DNA of 64,000 nt from Desulfovibrio fairfieldensis (GTDB lineage Bacteria; Desulfobacterota; Desulfovibrionia; Desulfovibrionales; Desulfovibrionaceae), in NCBI RefSeq assembly GCF_001553605.1, contig NZ_CP014229.1, forward strand, positions 2,818,501 to 2,882,500. Direction: 5' to 3'. The notes beneath the pieces are model-generated. The model searched no databases. It saw only the letters and a program-made list of their open reading frames with translations, and was not told the DNA's origin. Position 1 is the first letter of the stretch, and the number at the start of each line of letters is the position of its first letter. Shown piece by piece: positions 35,171 through 43,618 of the stretch. Both the position numbers and the translations under genes were made by a program.

Positions 35171-35198
35171 GGGCCGCGTCGTCTGACGCGGCCCTTTT
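35171..35198. terminator. Rho-independent terminator after the DUF533 gene
   Basis: GGGCCGCGTC (35171-35180) pairs with GACGCGGCCC (35185-35194) across a GTCT loop and is followed by TTTT. It also faces the converging DUF3467 gene at 35225. Confidence 0.85.
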
Positions 35199-35224
35199 GC
35201 GTGGTTTCGGGTCGCAAAACCGGT

Positions 35225-35563
35225 TCAGGCGTGCGGGCTGTTGTTGCTGAAACGGGCGGCATGCTCCTTGAGCGTGCGGTCCAGGGCCAGGAGCAGGCGT
35301 TGGGCCGAGGCCGGGGTCATGACGATGCGTCGGTCCAGGTCCACGGCCAGGACGTTTTCAGTACCGCCGTCCTGGGTGTTCAGGCTTTCGGGCTGACTCA
35401 GGCCGCAGCAGAGGATGACCTCCTCCGCCGTGCAGCGGGTCTGGAAGACATTGGCGTAGGACGTGCGGAGCCGCGCGCTGTTCAGGGCCACGCGGATTTG
35501 TTGGCCTTCGCCGGAAGCGGCGGCTTCGGCCCCGGTCTTGCCGGAATTTTTCTGTGCGCTCAT
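35225..35563 (-). CDS. DUF3467 domain protein
   Basis: The 112-residue protein matches the small DUF3467 family. Its core QIRVALNSARLRTSYANVFQ, then TAEEVILCCGL and the closing VDLDRRIVMTPASAQRLLLALDRTL, are characteristic of a compact beta-rich fold of unknown function found widely in Bacteroidetes, Deltaproteobacteria and others. It has no signal peptide and no catalytic motif. It starts two bases after the stop of the OmpH-like lipoprotein gene, so the two form a minus-strand operon. Confidence 0.82.
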   Translation of the reverse strand: MSAQKNSGKTGAEAAASGEGQQIRVALNSARLRTSYANVFQTRCTAEEVILCCGLSQPESLNTQDGGTENVLAVDLDRRIVMTPASAQRLLLALDRTLKEHAARFSNNSPHA

Positions 35564-35565
35564 GC

Positions 35566-36144
35566 TTACTTCCTTTTTGCGCCGGGGGCGGCGTTGTGAT
35601 TGGCTTGGCCGGGGGTTTCCGGCGTTTTCCCCTTCTCGCCGGGCAGCTTGACGGACACCACGGGCAACGCCGGGAAGACGGCCTTGCGGGCGTCCATGCC
35701 CTTGAGTATGGCTGCGGTGATGTCCAGGCTGGCGTCGGCGTCCAGCACATTCCGGCGGGGCAGAACCAGGGCGGCCTTGTGGGCCTTGCGCCAGGCTTTG
35801 ACCTCTTCCAGAAGCAGGCCGTTGACGACATTTTGTACGGCGGCCTCCTCGGCGGCCATCTGGCGGCGGAGGGTCAGCGCGCCGTCGCGGAGCACAGCCT
35901 CGCGCTCCTTGTCCGGAGCTTTGGCCCAGGCTTTTTGCAGATCGGCAAAGCCCTGTTCCAGGCGCCGGCGGGCTTGGGCCAGATGGGCGCGCCCGGCCTC
36001 GGCGGCGCGGGATTGTGACATGATCCGCTCCAGATCGACCACGGCGGTCTGGGGCGCGGCGCTGGTGCTGCCCTCCAGACAGCCGCCCAGGAGGCAGGCG
36101 GCAAGGATGGCCGTGAGGGCAAGGGTTGTTGCAATGTGGCGCAT
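35566..36144 (-). CDS. OmpH/Skp-like periplasmic lipoprotein
   Basis: The 192-residue protein has a lipoprotein signal peptide with lipobox LLGGC (Cys22). An OmpH-like core follows: a first strand TAVVDLERIMSQSRAAEAG, then a long amphipathic coiled coil (about 55-110), then a second strand LVLPRRNVLDADASLDIT. Skp/OmpH proteins are periplasmic chaperones for outer-membrane proteins. This one is lipid-anchored and has a Pro/Ala-rich tail. It is near, and oriented like, the large autotransporter gene and could help its biogenesis, but that is only proximity. Confidence 0.8.
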   Translation of the reverse strand: MRHIATTLALTAILAACLLGGCLEGSTSAAPQTAVVDLERIMSQSRAAEAGRAHLAQARRRLEQGFADLQKAWAKAPDKEREAVLRDGALTLRRQMAAEEAAVQNVVNGLLLEEVKAWRKAHKAALVLPRRNVLDADASLDITAAILKGMDARKAVFPALPVVSVKLPGEKGKTPETPGQANHNAAPGAKRK

Positions 36145-36242
36145 GGGGGGATGATCTCCTTTATCTTATCTGTTCTCGTTCCTTGCTGTATGTGACTGTT
36201 ATTGCCGGGTGGAGAAGGCTTGTCACATGGATGATGTTCTGT

Positions 36243-36605
36243 GCGCCCTGCGGGCACGGGGGCTTACGGCGTGCCGCCGTTTTGGCCGCCTACGCGGCGC
36301 GCTGCAGGGGGCCGGGGGCGGCAGCCCCCAGGCCCCCTACAACCCCCTGCCCCCGCTGTACGTCGTAACGTGGTGACGCGGCGTCCCACGGGTCTTGCTC
36401 GCGTGGCTCGCTGCGCCCCGAAATCGCCGCGCGTCAATTTCCGGCAGCGGACGGCGTTTTGACTCGAAGCCCAGCCGTCAATGGCAATTGCGCGGCGCGG
36501 AGGGAGGCTTCAGCCGTTGGCGGCAAGGCAGCCTTACGGATGAAGACAGCAACGATAGGCGGCCCAAACGCCGGGAGGCGTGAAGCTCCTGTGCCCGCAG
36601 GGCAC
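36243..36605. repeat. Non-coding element with long imperfect terminal inverted repeats
   Basis: This 363-bp block in the gap between the lipoprotein and the autotransporter (36145-36860) has 23-base ends that match inverted at 20 positions (36243-36265 and 36583-36605; both contain CCCTGCGGGCAC). Similarity extends further inward (TTGGCCGCCTA against TAGGCGGCCCAAA). I see no coding potential. A segment at 36511-36556 recurs at 60432-60476 (both contain TACGGATGAAGACAGCAA). The rest of the gap holds only GC-rich sequence and a terminator. Confidence 0.65.
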
Positions 36606-36798
36606 TATAAATCCAGTCCGGGCGACAAGCCCCCCTCGCCCCAAAAAACGGCGCGGCGGAATTCACCCGCCGCGCCGTTGCCCGCGCCCTTCAGGAAGGG
36701 ACAAGAGCGCGGACTTCAGGAGGTGCCGCCCGCCGGGGAAGCGATGTCGGCGGACGGCAACCGGACCCGGGAAGCCCCCGCCTCCCGGATGTCCGGAC

Positions 36799-36829
36799 GC
36801 GGCGGCTCCTTATCCAACGGAGCCGCCGC
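36799..36829 (-). terminator. Hairpin downstream of the autotransporter gene
   Basis: An 11-bp stem GCGGCGGCTCC (36799-36809) pairs with GGAGCCGCCGC (36819-36829), 31 bases after the autotransporter stop. There is no U-run, so termination strength is uncertain. Confidence 0.6.
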
Positions 36830-36860
36830 GCTGATGCTGATAACGCTTCAGGTTGTCGGT

Positions 36861-39800
36861 TTAGAACTCGTAGCGGAACGTCCCGAACACGCCGTGCGCC
36901 GTGCTCTTCGCGCCGAGCTGGATGTTGTAGTTCACGCCCAGGGACGTGGTATCGTTGCCGAATTCCAGGCCCAGGCCGCCCATGTAGGAGACGTAGTCCA
37001 TGGTCTGAGTGTCCAGTTCCGCCTTGGTGCCCGTGCCGGTGAAGCGCACGTCGCTGCGGGCGTCAATGTCCCCGGCGGCCGGGATCACGGCCAGGTCCAG
37101 GCTGGGCTTGAAGTGCCAGCCGTTGCCCGTCTCGATTTGCTTGCTGAAGGCCACGCCCACCGGGAAGGTCCAGATGCTCTGGTTGATGGCGTCGCCCTTG
37201 AGCAGCGTGCCGCCGGACTTCACGTCGTATTCGTCGGTGTTCAGGCTCATGTAGCGCACGCCTACATGCGGGGTGATGTCCATGACGCTGGTTTCGAACC
37301 TGTATTCGCCGCGCAGGCCCGCACTGATGGCGTAGGCCGTCACGTCGCTCTTGAGCTTGCCCATCTGCATGCTTGCGGGCAGGTCCTGTTCCAGCTTGTT
37401 GTAGGTGGAGGTGTAGTTCACGTCGGCGGTCACGCCGAAGTTGTTCTGGGCCCAACCGGCATACGCGCCGATGCCCCAGAAGTTCATATTGTTGGTGGTT
37501 TCGTTGAGGTCGCCGGAGCCGGTGGCGTAGCCGCCGCCGATGTTGAAGGTGATGCCCGCGCGGATGGCGTTGTCGAAGGTGTAGTCCGCGCCGATGGCCA
37601 CGCCGCCCAGGCCGCCGCTGAAGTCCATGTCGAAGTTTCCGGCCTTCATGCCGTAGCCGTTGCTGCTCTGGTACAGGGGCATGATCCACATGGCGAAGCC
37701 GGTCTTGGCGGCGTCTCCGGCGGAAGCGCCGGTTTGCATGGAGCCGTCCGGGGCCACGCTCTGGATGGCGTTGCCGCCGGGCTGGGCCAGGCTGGTACGC
37801 TGGGTCACGGCATTGCCCGCCGCGTTGCTGGCCGCCATGGTCATCTGCGGCACCGCGCCGACGAGCGCCATGCGCGCCGCGCTTTCAATGGTCACGGCGG
37901 CAGCGGCGTCATTGTTCAGATATTTTTCGCTGATGGCCCGGTTCAGGAATCGGACGCCCTTGGTCTCGGACATTTCACCGGCCGTGCCGGTGTTGCCCGC
38001 CAGGGCCATGTTGTTCACCACCTTGACCAGTTCGCCGTCGAGCTTGGGCATGAAGGCGGCGGCGGAAGTCAGCGCGCCCTTGTATTCGCCGGTGGCGCTC
38101 TTTTCCAGATGCACCAGCTTGGAGTCCGTGGAGAGGTTCGCGCCCACCCAGGCCGTGGAGTCGGCTTCGGTCGTGGGGGTAGTACCATCAGCTTTAAGGT
38201 AGTTTGTTGTCGTGAAACCATCCACCACAGTGTAGTCCGCACCGATTTTCGCCCCGGCGATGCGCAGTTTCGCCCCGTCGGTCAGGTTGAGCGTGCCGCC
38301 GGTCGCGGTCAGAGCCACATTGCCGCCGGTCGCCGCGTCGGCGTTGACCACCAGCAGGGATTTGCCGGAGAAGTCGGCAGTGTTGGCGGCGGGACTCAGC
38401 GAAGTGACGCCGCTATTCGTCTTGGTGCCGTCCACCTGAATGCCGCCATTGGTGTTATCCAGCGTCTGGGAACTGTAAATACCCAGCACGGAATCCACGC
38501 CGTTCCGGGTCAGGCCCGCGCCGTTGGTCGCGGCATTGACCTGGGAGGTCAGCCAGTTCGCGTCCGCGCTGCCGATAAGCAGCATGGAATTCTGGCCCAC
38601 GCCCGCAAGCACATCGATGTCGCCGCTGTCAAAGTCGCCGACAGCCATCACGTTGGAGCCGGAAGTCCAGGCCGGGTCGATAAGCAGGCTGCCGCCCGCC
38701 ATGTCCAGAGTGTTGACCGTCAGGCTGGTGGCCACGGTGTCTGTGTCCGAACCCACCTTGATGGTCTGTCCAGCGCCGGTCAGCGTATCCACCGTGACTT
38801 GCGCGCCGTTGCTGATTTCGCCGCCGCCGGACAGGGTCACGGCGTTGCCCGTGAAGCTGCCGCCCTCAATGGTAGCCGCGCCGGTCACGTCCAGATCGCC
38901 CACCCGAGCGGTGGCATCGCTCAAGTTCAGAGTGCCGTCCACGGAGCTGGCATCCGCGCCGGTACCCGTGGCAATCAGAACGCCGTCGGTCACGGTCACC
39001 GCGCCGGTGGCGGTCAGGGTCTTGGCCTGTACGTTGGTGGCGGTGACGTCCTTGGCAGCAATCGTGCCTTTCTCGGCGGAAAGGGTAAGATCCTCGTCAG
39101 CAGCGGCAGTGATATTCTGACTGCTGGCCGTGATATTGCCCGCGTCGGCGACAATCGCGCCGCTGGCGTTGCTCGCGCCAGCAGTCAGGGTCACGTCGCC
39201 GGTGGCGGAATGGACCAGGCCGTTGTTCAGGCCGGTCACAGCGCTGGTAACAGTGATGTCACCTTCGGCCCTGACTGTGCCGTTGTCGGCGGTCAGCTTA
39301 TCAGCCTTGATGACGCCTTTGGAAAACACAGTGCCGCCGATGCCGTTAACCTCGGCTACCACAGCGGTCGCGCCGATGCTGTCCGCCGTGAGGGTCGCTC
39401 CGGCGGCATTAACCGCGCCGTTCCCGTTAATCGTCCCTGTCGAGAAAAAGGCGTTGCCGCTGCCCACCGCATTGAGCGTGGCTGTGCCGGTACTATTGAC
39501 TGCCAGGGTCACATTGCCCACCTTGCCGCTGTTGTCAGCGTCAGAGGTGCCGAGCGTAACGACCGCGTCTTTAGCGGCGGAATTGTCACCCACACTAATG
39601 TCAGCAGCGGCGCCGGACTTGTCTACAATATTTCCACCGTTGGCATTACCGGCCAGTTGCAGGGTTCCGGATTCAGTCTTGAGCGAATCGCTGGTCACGA
39701 CCTTGTTGTAGCCGCCCGTGAGAGACGTTGCACTGCTCGCCCCGGTAACGGTAGCCTGCAGGGTTTCATCGTTTTTGACGCCGCCGGTGCTTCCGCCTGT

Positions 39801-42140
39801 TTTTACCTCATCAAAGGCAACCGTTTTGTTGCCTGATGTATCCGTTGCCACCAGTCCTGTGATTTTCGTGCTGCCAAGATCCAGCAGACCGTCACCAGCT
39901 ACTAACTTTCCTTTCATATCCAAGAACGCAGCTTTACTCATCTCAGCAAAGCCGTTCACTTTCAGGGTGCCGCCCGCGTTGACCTCAGCCTGGGCGACCG
40001 AGGCATTTCTGGTGAAGACATCGCTGGAGAACGTGCCTGTAACGACGCTCTGGACGTCCAACGTACCAAGATTGTTAACCGTTACGTCGGTAGTCTTCAG
40101 TGACGTTCCGGCAGTTGTGCCGGTCACCGTCAACTTGCCGTCAGCGCCCGCGCCGCCCACCGTGAGCGTGCCGCCGCTCTGGTTCAGGCTGTCCACGGTC
40201 AGGCTGCCGTTGTTCACGGCCACCGCGCCCGCATTCTGGGTCAACGTCGCCAAGGTCAGGTCGGCCTTGGCGGCGTTGCCGCTGCCGCCCACGGTCAGAG
40301 TGGAGGCGCTCACGCCTTTAGCGGCTACGGAAGAGTCCACGGTCAGGCTGTCCACGCCGTTCAGCGCGCCGCCGGCCAGGGTCAGGCCATGGAAGGCCAG
40401 TTGGCCGTCCGCACCGCCGTTATAAGTGACAGAACCGCCGGTCAGGGTCGCATTCACCCCGCCCGTGGCGAAATCCAGCTTGCCCTTGTCGGCCACGGTA
40501 ATAGCGCCGCCGGAAAGGTTGAACTCGCCGCCCTTGGCCACAGAGAGCCCGGCGTCCACAGTGCCGCCCTTCGCGGATTTCCCGGCCACGGTCAGGGCGC
40601 CTGCCACATCAATGGAACCGCCGCTCATATTGGTTTCGCGGGCCAGAATGTAGCCGGTCTTGCCCGCGTTTACCGTAATGCCGGCGTTGTCGCTGATATT
40701 CAGGGACACAAAGTCCGTGCCAGCATCCGTGGAAGAGGCATAGAGCACGGAATTCGTGCCGTCCATGACGATCTTGGCATCGCCGGAAAGATTCATCTGG
40801 CCGCTTTCGCCGGATTTCCAGGCCTCAACACCGGCAAAGAGCACGCCGGAAGTGCCCAGGGTCACCGTGCCGCCGGAAATATCGGTCCGGCTTTCGTTGT
40901 TCACGCCGTAGCCGCCCAACCGGGGGCCGTTGTCCCAGGCTGTCACGGAACCGCCCTCGGCAAGGCCGATTTCAACCGTTCCGCCGCTGATTTCCAGATT
41001 GCCCACCTGCATGTCGCCGTTGAGCTGACCGTGACTGCCGCCGCTGTTGGCGGAGGCGTCGCCCTTGACCACAAGTTTGCCGTCGGAAAGGCTGTAGCCG
41101 CTGTTGGTATAGCTGAAGTTGTCCTGCGTGCCGTCCGCGCTGCCGTCGGGCTTTTCCGTCCAGAGCGTGCCCTTGACGGTCAGCGTGCCGCCTTCCTGGT
41201 TGATCTGGGTATAGGGAGCGTAGAGCGCGCCGTCCTTCGCCACGGTCACGTCGCCGGAGGAAAGGTTGAAGACGCCGCTCTTGCCGTCGTCGGCGCTGCC
41301 GTCATACACGACACTAGCGCCTCTCTCGCCTGTGTCCGGCTGAAGCAGCAGATTGCCATTTACGTTGAGTTTGCCGCCGGTCATGTTCAGCGTCGGGGCG
41401 CTCATCACGCCGTACTTGCCGGCGTCCACATTGATGACGGTCGTGCCGCCGATGGTGTTCTCACTGGTAAACATGATATGGGCCGCGTTGTTGCCGAAAC
41501 CGCCGCTGGTGCCGGTGCCCTGCATGTTGATGGTGCCGCCGGTAATGGAGAGGTGATTTCCGGCAAACAATTCGCTGTTGACGCCCATGTTGACGGTGCC
41601 GCCGGTGATGTCCATGCCCTTGTAGGCGCCGATGTAGGCGGCATTTTCCCAAGGACCGTCCGTAGTGCCCGTCAGAGTGATTTCGCCACCACCTATGTGC
41701 GCGGTGTTCGCGTCAATGCTTGAAAAGCCCGAACCGTTCGTGATGGTCAGCGAGCCGCCGCTCATGTTCACGGACATGCCCACAATGGCCGGATTTCCGG
41801 TATGGCTATAATTGTAGTGAGCAAGACGCGCGCCGTCCTTTAACACCAGTTCACCGCCGTTCAGGATGTTCAGTGTGGTGGCGTTGATGTTCTGCGCGCC
41901 GACGCCTTCGATGTCCTGGATCATGGGCATAACCGGAACATCTTTATGGGTGGCGTCGCTGACATTCACGACGTCCTCATCCCAAGGGGCAGGTACGGAA
42001 GCCGCCCCGGCCATGCCCGCCGCGCCCACGGTCAGCGCGCCCGTCAGGGCCAGGGTGCCGAACAAGTTCAGCAGGCGGCATTTTTTAAGTACAGCCCGAT
42101 ATTTATTGACAAGATTTCCGATAGCGCCTTTCGTCAGCAT
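36861..42140 (-). CDS. Large autotransporter (type Va secretion) adhesin-like protein
   Basis: The 1759-residue protein has a long N-terminal signal region (basic start, hydrophobic core around 27-45, Ala-rich cleavage site AGAAS near 47). A passenger of about 1400 residues follows, made of Gly/Ser/Thr/Asn-rich beta-helix repeats (many GGS, TLN, NLSGG and TVxG units). The C-terminal beta-barrel of about 280 residues begins near GFAMWIMPLY. The barrel ends in FGTFRYEF with a terminal Phe, the usual outer-membrane signal. It has almost no Cys. I see no protease or esterase motif in the passenger, so an adhesive or aggregative surface role is likely. It is encoded alone, between an inverted-repeat element and an XRE regulator. 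Confidence 0.92.
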   Translation of the reverse strand: MLTKGAIGNLVNKYRAVLKKCRLLNLFGTLALTGALTVGAAGMAGAASVPAPWDEDVVNVSDATHKDVPVMPMIQDIEGVGAQNINATTLNILNGGELVLKDGARLAHYNYSHTGNPAIVGMSVNMSGGSLTITNGSGFSSIDANTAHIGGGEITLTGTTDGPWENAAYIGAYKGMDITGGTVNMGVNSELFAGNHLSITGGTINMQGTGTSGGFGNNAAHIMFTSENTIGGTTVINVDAGKYGVMSAPTLNMTGGKLNVNGNLLLQPDTGERGASVVYDGSADDGKSGVFNLSSGDVTVAKDGALYAPYTQINQEGGTLTVKGTLWTEKPDGSADGTQDNFSYTNSGYSLSDGKLVVKGDASANSGGSHGQLNGDMQVGNLEISGGTVEIGLAEGGSVTAWDNGPRLGGYGVNNESRTDISGGTVTLGTSGVLFAGVEAWKSGESGQMNLSGDAKIVMDGTNSVLYASSTDAGTDFVSLNISDNAGITVNAGKTGYILARETNMSGGSIDVAGALTVAGKSAKGGTVDAGLSVAKGGEFNLSGGAITVADKGKLDFATGGVNATLTGGSVTYNGGADGQLAFHGLTLAGGALNGVDSLTVDSSVAAKGVSASTLTVGGSGNAAKADLTLATLTQNAGAVAVNNGSLTVDSLNQSGGTLTVGGAGADGKLTVTGTTAGTSLKTTDVTVNNLGTLDVQSVVTGTFSSDVFTRNASVAQAEVNAGGTLKVNGFAEMSKAAFLDMKGKLVAGDGLLDLGSTKITGLVATDTSGNKTVAFDEVKTGGSTGGVKNDETLQATVTGASSATSLTGGYNKVVTSDSLKTESGTLQLAGNANGGNIVDKSGAAADISVGDNSAAKDAVVTLGTSDADNSGKVGNVTLAVNSTGTATLNAVGSGNAFFSTGTINGNGAVNAAGATLTADSIGATAVVAEVNGIGGTVFSKGVIKADKLTADNGTVRAEGDITVTSAVTGLNNGLVHSATGDVTLTAGASNASGAIVADAGNITASSQNITAAADEDLTLSAEKGTIAAKDVTATNVQAKTLTATGAVTVTDGVLIATGTGADASSVDGTLNLSDATARVGDLDVTGAATIEGGSFTGNAVTLSGGGEISNGAQVTVDTLTGAGQTIKVGSDTDTVATSLTVNTLDMAGGSLLIDPAWTSGSNVMAVGDFDSGDIDVLAGVGQNSMLLIGSADANWLTSQVNAATNGAGLTRNGVDSVLGIYSSQTLDNTNGGIQVDGTKTNSGVTSLSPAANTADFSGKSLLVVNADAATGGNVALTATGGTLNLTDGAKLRIAGAKIGADYTVVDGFTTTNYLKADGTTPTTEADSTAWVGANLSTDSKLVHLEKSATGEYKGALTSAAAFMPKLDGELVKVVNNMALAGNTGTAGEMSETKGVRFLNRAISEKYLNNDAAAAVTIESAARMALVGAVPQMTMAASNAAGNAVTQRTSLAQPGGNAIQSVAPDGSMQTGASAGDAAKTGFAMWIMPLYQSSNGYGMKAGNFDMDFSGGLGGVAIGADYTFDNAIRAGITFNIGGGYATGSGDLNETTNNMNFWGIGAYAGWAQNNFGVTADVNYTSTYNKLEQDLPASMQMGKLKSDVTAYAISAGLRGEYRFETSVMDITPHVGVRYMSLNTDEYDVKSGGTLLKGDAINQSIWTFPVGVAFSKQIETGNGWHFKPSLDLAVIPAAGDIDARSDVRFTGTGTKAELDTQTMDYVSYMGGLGLEFGNDTTSLGVNYNIQLGAKSTAHGVFGTFRYEF

Positions 42141-42958
42141 AGCATACCTCCCAGGAGCATCCGCTCCTCAAGAATTCATACGGAGCCCAATGCTCCCTTC
42201 CTTTACCAACAGATGTACTGTCGGTTTCCGGCTGGGCTTCGAGAATTTGTGGGAGAGCTATCTTGGTGAAATAATGAGTATTTTTATAAAGTAGAAATTT
42301 GTGATTTTTTATCAGCGAGATGTTATTGCAAATTTATGCGGCTGAAAGTATCATCATTCAAGCACTCATTGACAGTACATCTGTCGATGAATTGTATACA
42401 TATCCACTGGATATGCGTGCGGACATTTTCGATATCTGTCGGAAGTGCAGTATAACAGACCGTTTTTTCTGCTTTTCAGGTCCGGAATAACGCCTCTGGC
42501 CTGAACGGCCCCGGTTCCGGGCCGGGCTCCGCCGCCGTGAGAGCGCAAAACAAGACCACGCGTTTTCGGCGCGTCTGAAGCCTTCCGGTCTTTACCGGCC
42601 GCAAAAAAGGACACGTCCGGAGAACCCTTACGGGCGCTCCGGACCCCAAAAAAGATGTCAGCGTTTCGCCGCCATGCCGCCTCCCTTCCGGGCCGTCCGT
42701 CATCCTGAAGGATGCGCGCGGCAGCAGCCGCGCCGGACGGAACCGGACATTGCTTTCCGAATGCGGGGCGGGTAAAGTCGGCTTGCGAAATACGAACTTT
42801 TACCGCCCGCAATTTCTGGTTAGAACAAAATTTTAGTCAATTCAACTGAAATATTGACCAGAAAGTAAAATTTATCCTATTATTATTCTGAAATTCTGTT
42901 TTTTGTTCCAAAATTTCAGTCAGATAGGATAGATCTCCGGGCGACGGAAATTTATTCT
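42141..42958. other. Long intergenic region between the autotransporter and the XRE gene
   Basis: There is no convincing gene in 818 bases. A 14-base sequence ACAGATGTACTGTC (42209-42222) returns as an exact inverted copy at 42372-42385; the region between is AT-rich and probably holds the autotransporter promoter. GTCCGGAG (42615-42622) pairs with CTCCGGAC (42637-42644); on the minus strand this hairpin is followed by a T-run at 42602-42607, so it resembles a terminator of an unknown minus-strand transcript. The last 130 bases are AT-rich with repeats (next entry). Confidence 0.5.
42826..42922. promoter_or_regulatory. Repeated operator-like motif upstream of the XRE regulator
   Basis: CAAAATTTTAGTCA (42826-42839) recurs with one change at 42909-42922. 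An inverted ACTGAAAT lies at 42845-42852, and CTGAAATT (42888-42895) faces AATTTCAG (42912-42919). Such clustered dyads in an AT-rich promoter fit binding by the adjacent repressor-like protein. Confidence 0.5.
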
Positions 42959-43411
42959 ATGGACACGCTGGGAGCACGCATCCGTCTGGCGCGCGGCAAA
43001 ACCCCGCAAGGGGCTTTCGCGGCCTTGATCGGCGTCAGCAAGGGCTCGCTGGGCGGCTATGAGCGGGACGAAAATCTGCCCAACACGGACGTGGCCCTGA
43101 AAATTTGTCGGCAGACCGGATTTTCAGTCGAATGGCTGCTCTCCGGGCGCGGCCCCATGCGCGCCGACGCCGCGCCCCGCCCGCAGGAATCAGGCCCGCC
43201 GCCGGAAACGGCCGCGCCGTACTGTGCGCGTTGCCTGAAGCTGGAAGAAAAGTTGGAAAAGCTGGAAGAGGAACGGCGGGAGCTGAACACGGAAAACCGC
43301 CGTCTCTGGAAGGAAAACAGCGACCTGAACGCGCGTGTGGCGCGCCTGGAAGAGCAGCAGAAAAAAGGCGGCCCTGCGGGAAATGCTGCTCGGGATTGTT
43401 CCGCCGCCTGA
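42959..43411 (+). CDS. XRE/CI-repressor-like regulator with C-terminal coiled coil
   Basis: The 150-residue protein starts with a phage-repressor-type helix-turn-helix (about 4-65). TPQGAFAALIGVSKGSLGGYERDENLPN is the Xre core, and GFSVEWLLSGRGPM is typical of CI N-terminal domains. The peptidase/oligomerisation domain of CI is replaced by a Pro-rich linker, a CARC motif (about 84-87) and a heptad-rich coiled coil (about 88-138, EEKLEKLEEERRELNTENRRLWKEN). It probably dimerises through this coil. It may control the autotransporter, divergent from it across 818 bases, or itself. It does not resemble known flagellar regulators. Confidence 0.82.
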   Translation: MDTLGARIRLARGKTPQGAFAALIGVSKGSLGGYERDENLPNTDVALKICRQTGFSVEWLLSGRGPMRADAAPRPQESGPPPETAAPYCARCLKLEEKLEKLEEERRELNTENRRLWKENSDLNARVARLEEQQKKGGPAGNAARDCSAA

Positions 43412-43512
43412 ACGGCTTTTTTCCGGGGCCGAAACAAAAACCGCCTCCGGGGCTTCTCATCCGGGGTCGAAACAAAAATATCCTCCTTCGTTACGGGAGG
43501 ACGTTTTTATTT

Positions 43513-43528
43513 TGGCCCCTATTTTGCA
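43513..43528 (+). promoter_or_regulatory. Candidate sigma-54 promoter for the flhF operon
   Basis: TGGCCCCTATTTTGCA keeps TGGC and TTGCA with GG and GC exactly ten bases apart; the only consensus change is C for A at position 5. It lies 91 bases before flhF and after the XRE gene. Confidence 0.65.
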
Positions 43529-43618
43529 TTTCTCTTTTCGCCGTCAGACAAGCGACACGGCGGACGGCACGTACAGGCAACAACCGGCGGCGCAAGCCGC
43601 GAGGCAAAGGAACGGACC

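Noticed and set aside
36459..39836. Plus-strand open frame of 1125 codons opposite the autotransporter gene
   Set aside because: It mirrors the repetitive, GC-rich autotransporter codons, has no ribosome site or family sequence, and lies fully antisense to a well-supported gene.
42366..42812. Minus-strand open frame of 148 codons in the gap before the XRE gene
   Set aside because: No family sequence, a weak start, and a terminator-like hairpin falls inside it; treated as intergenic.
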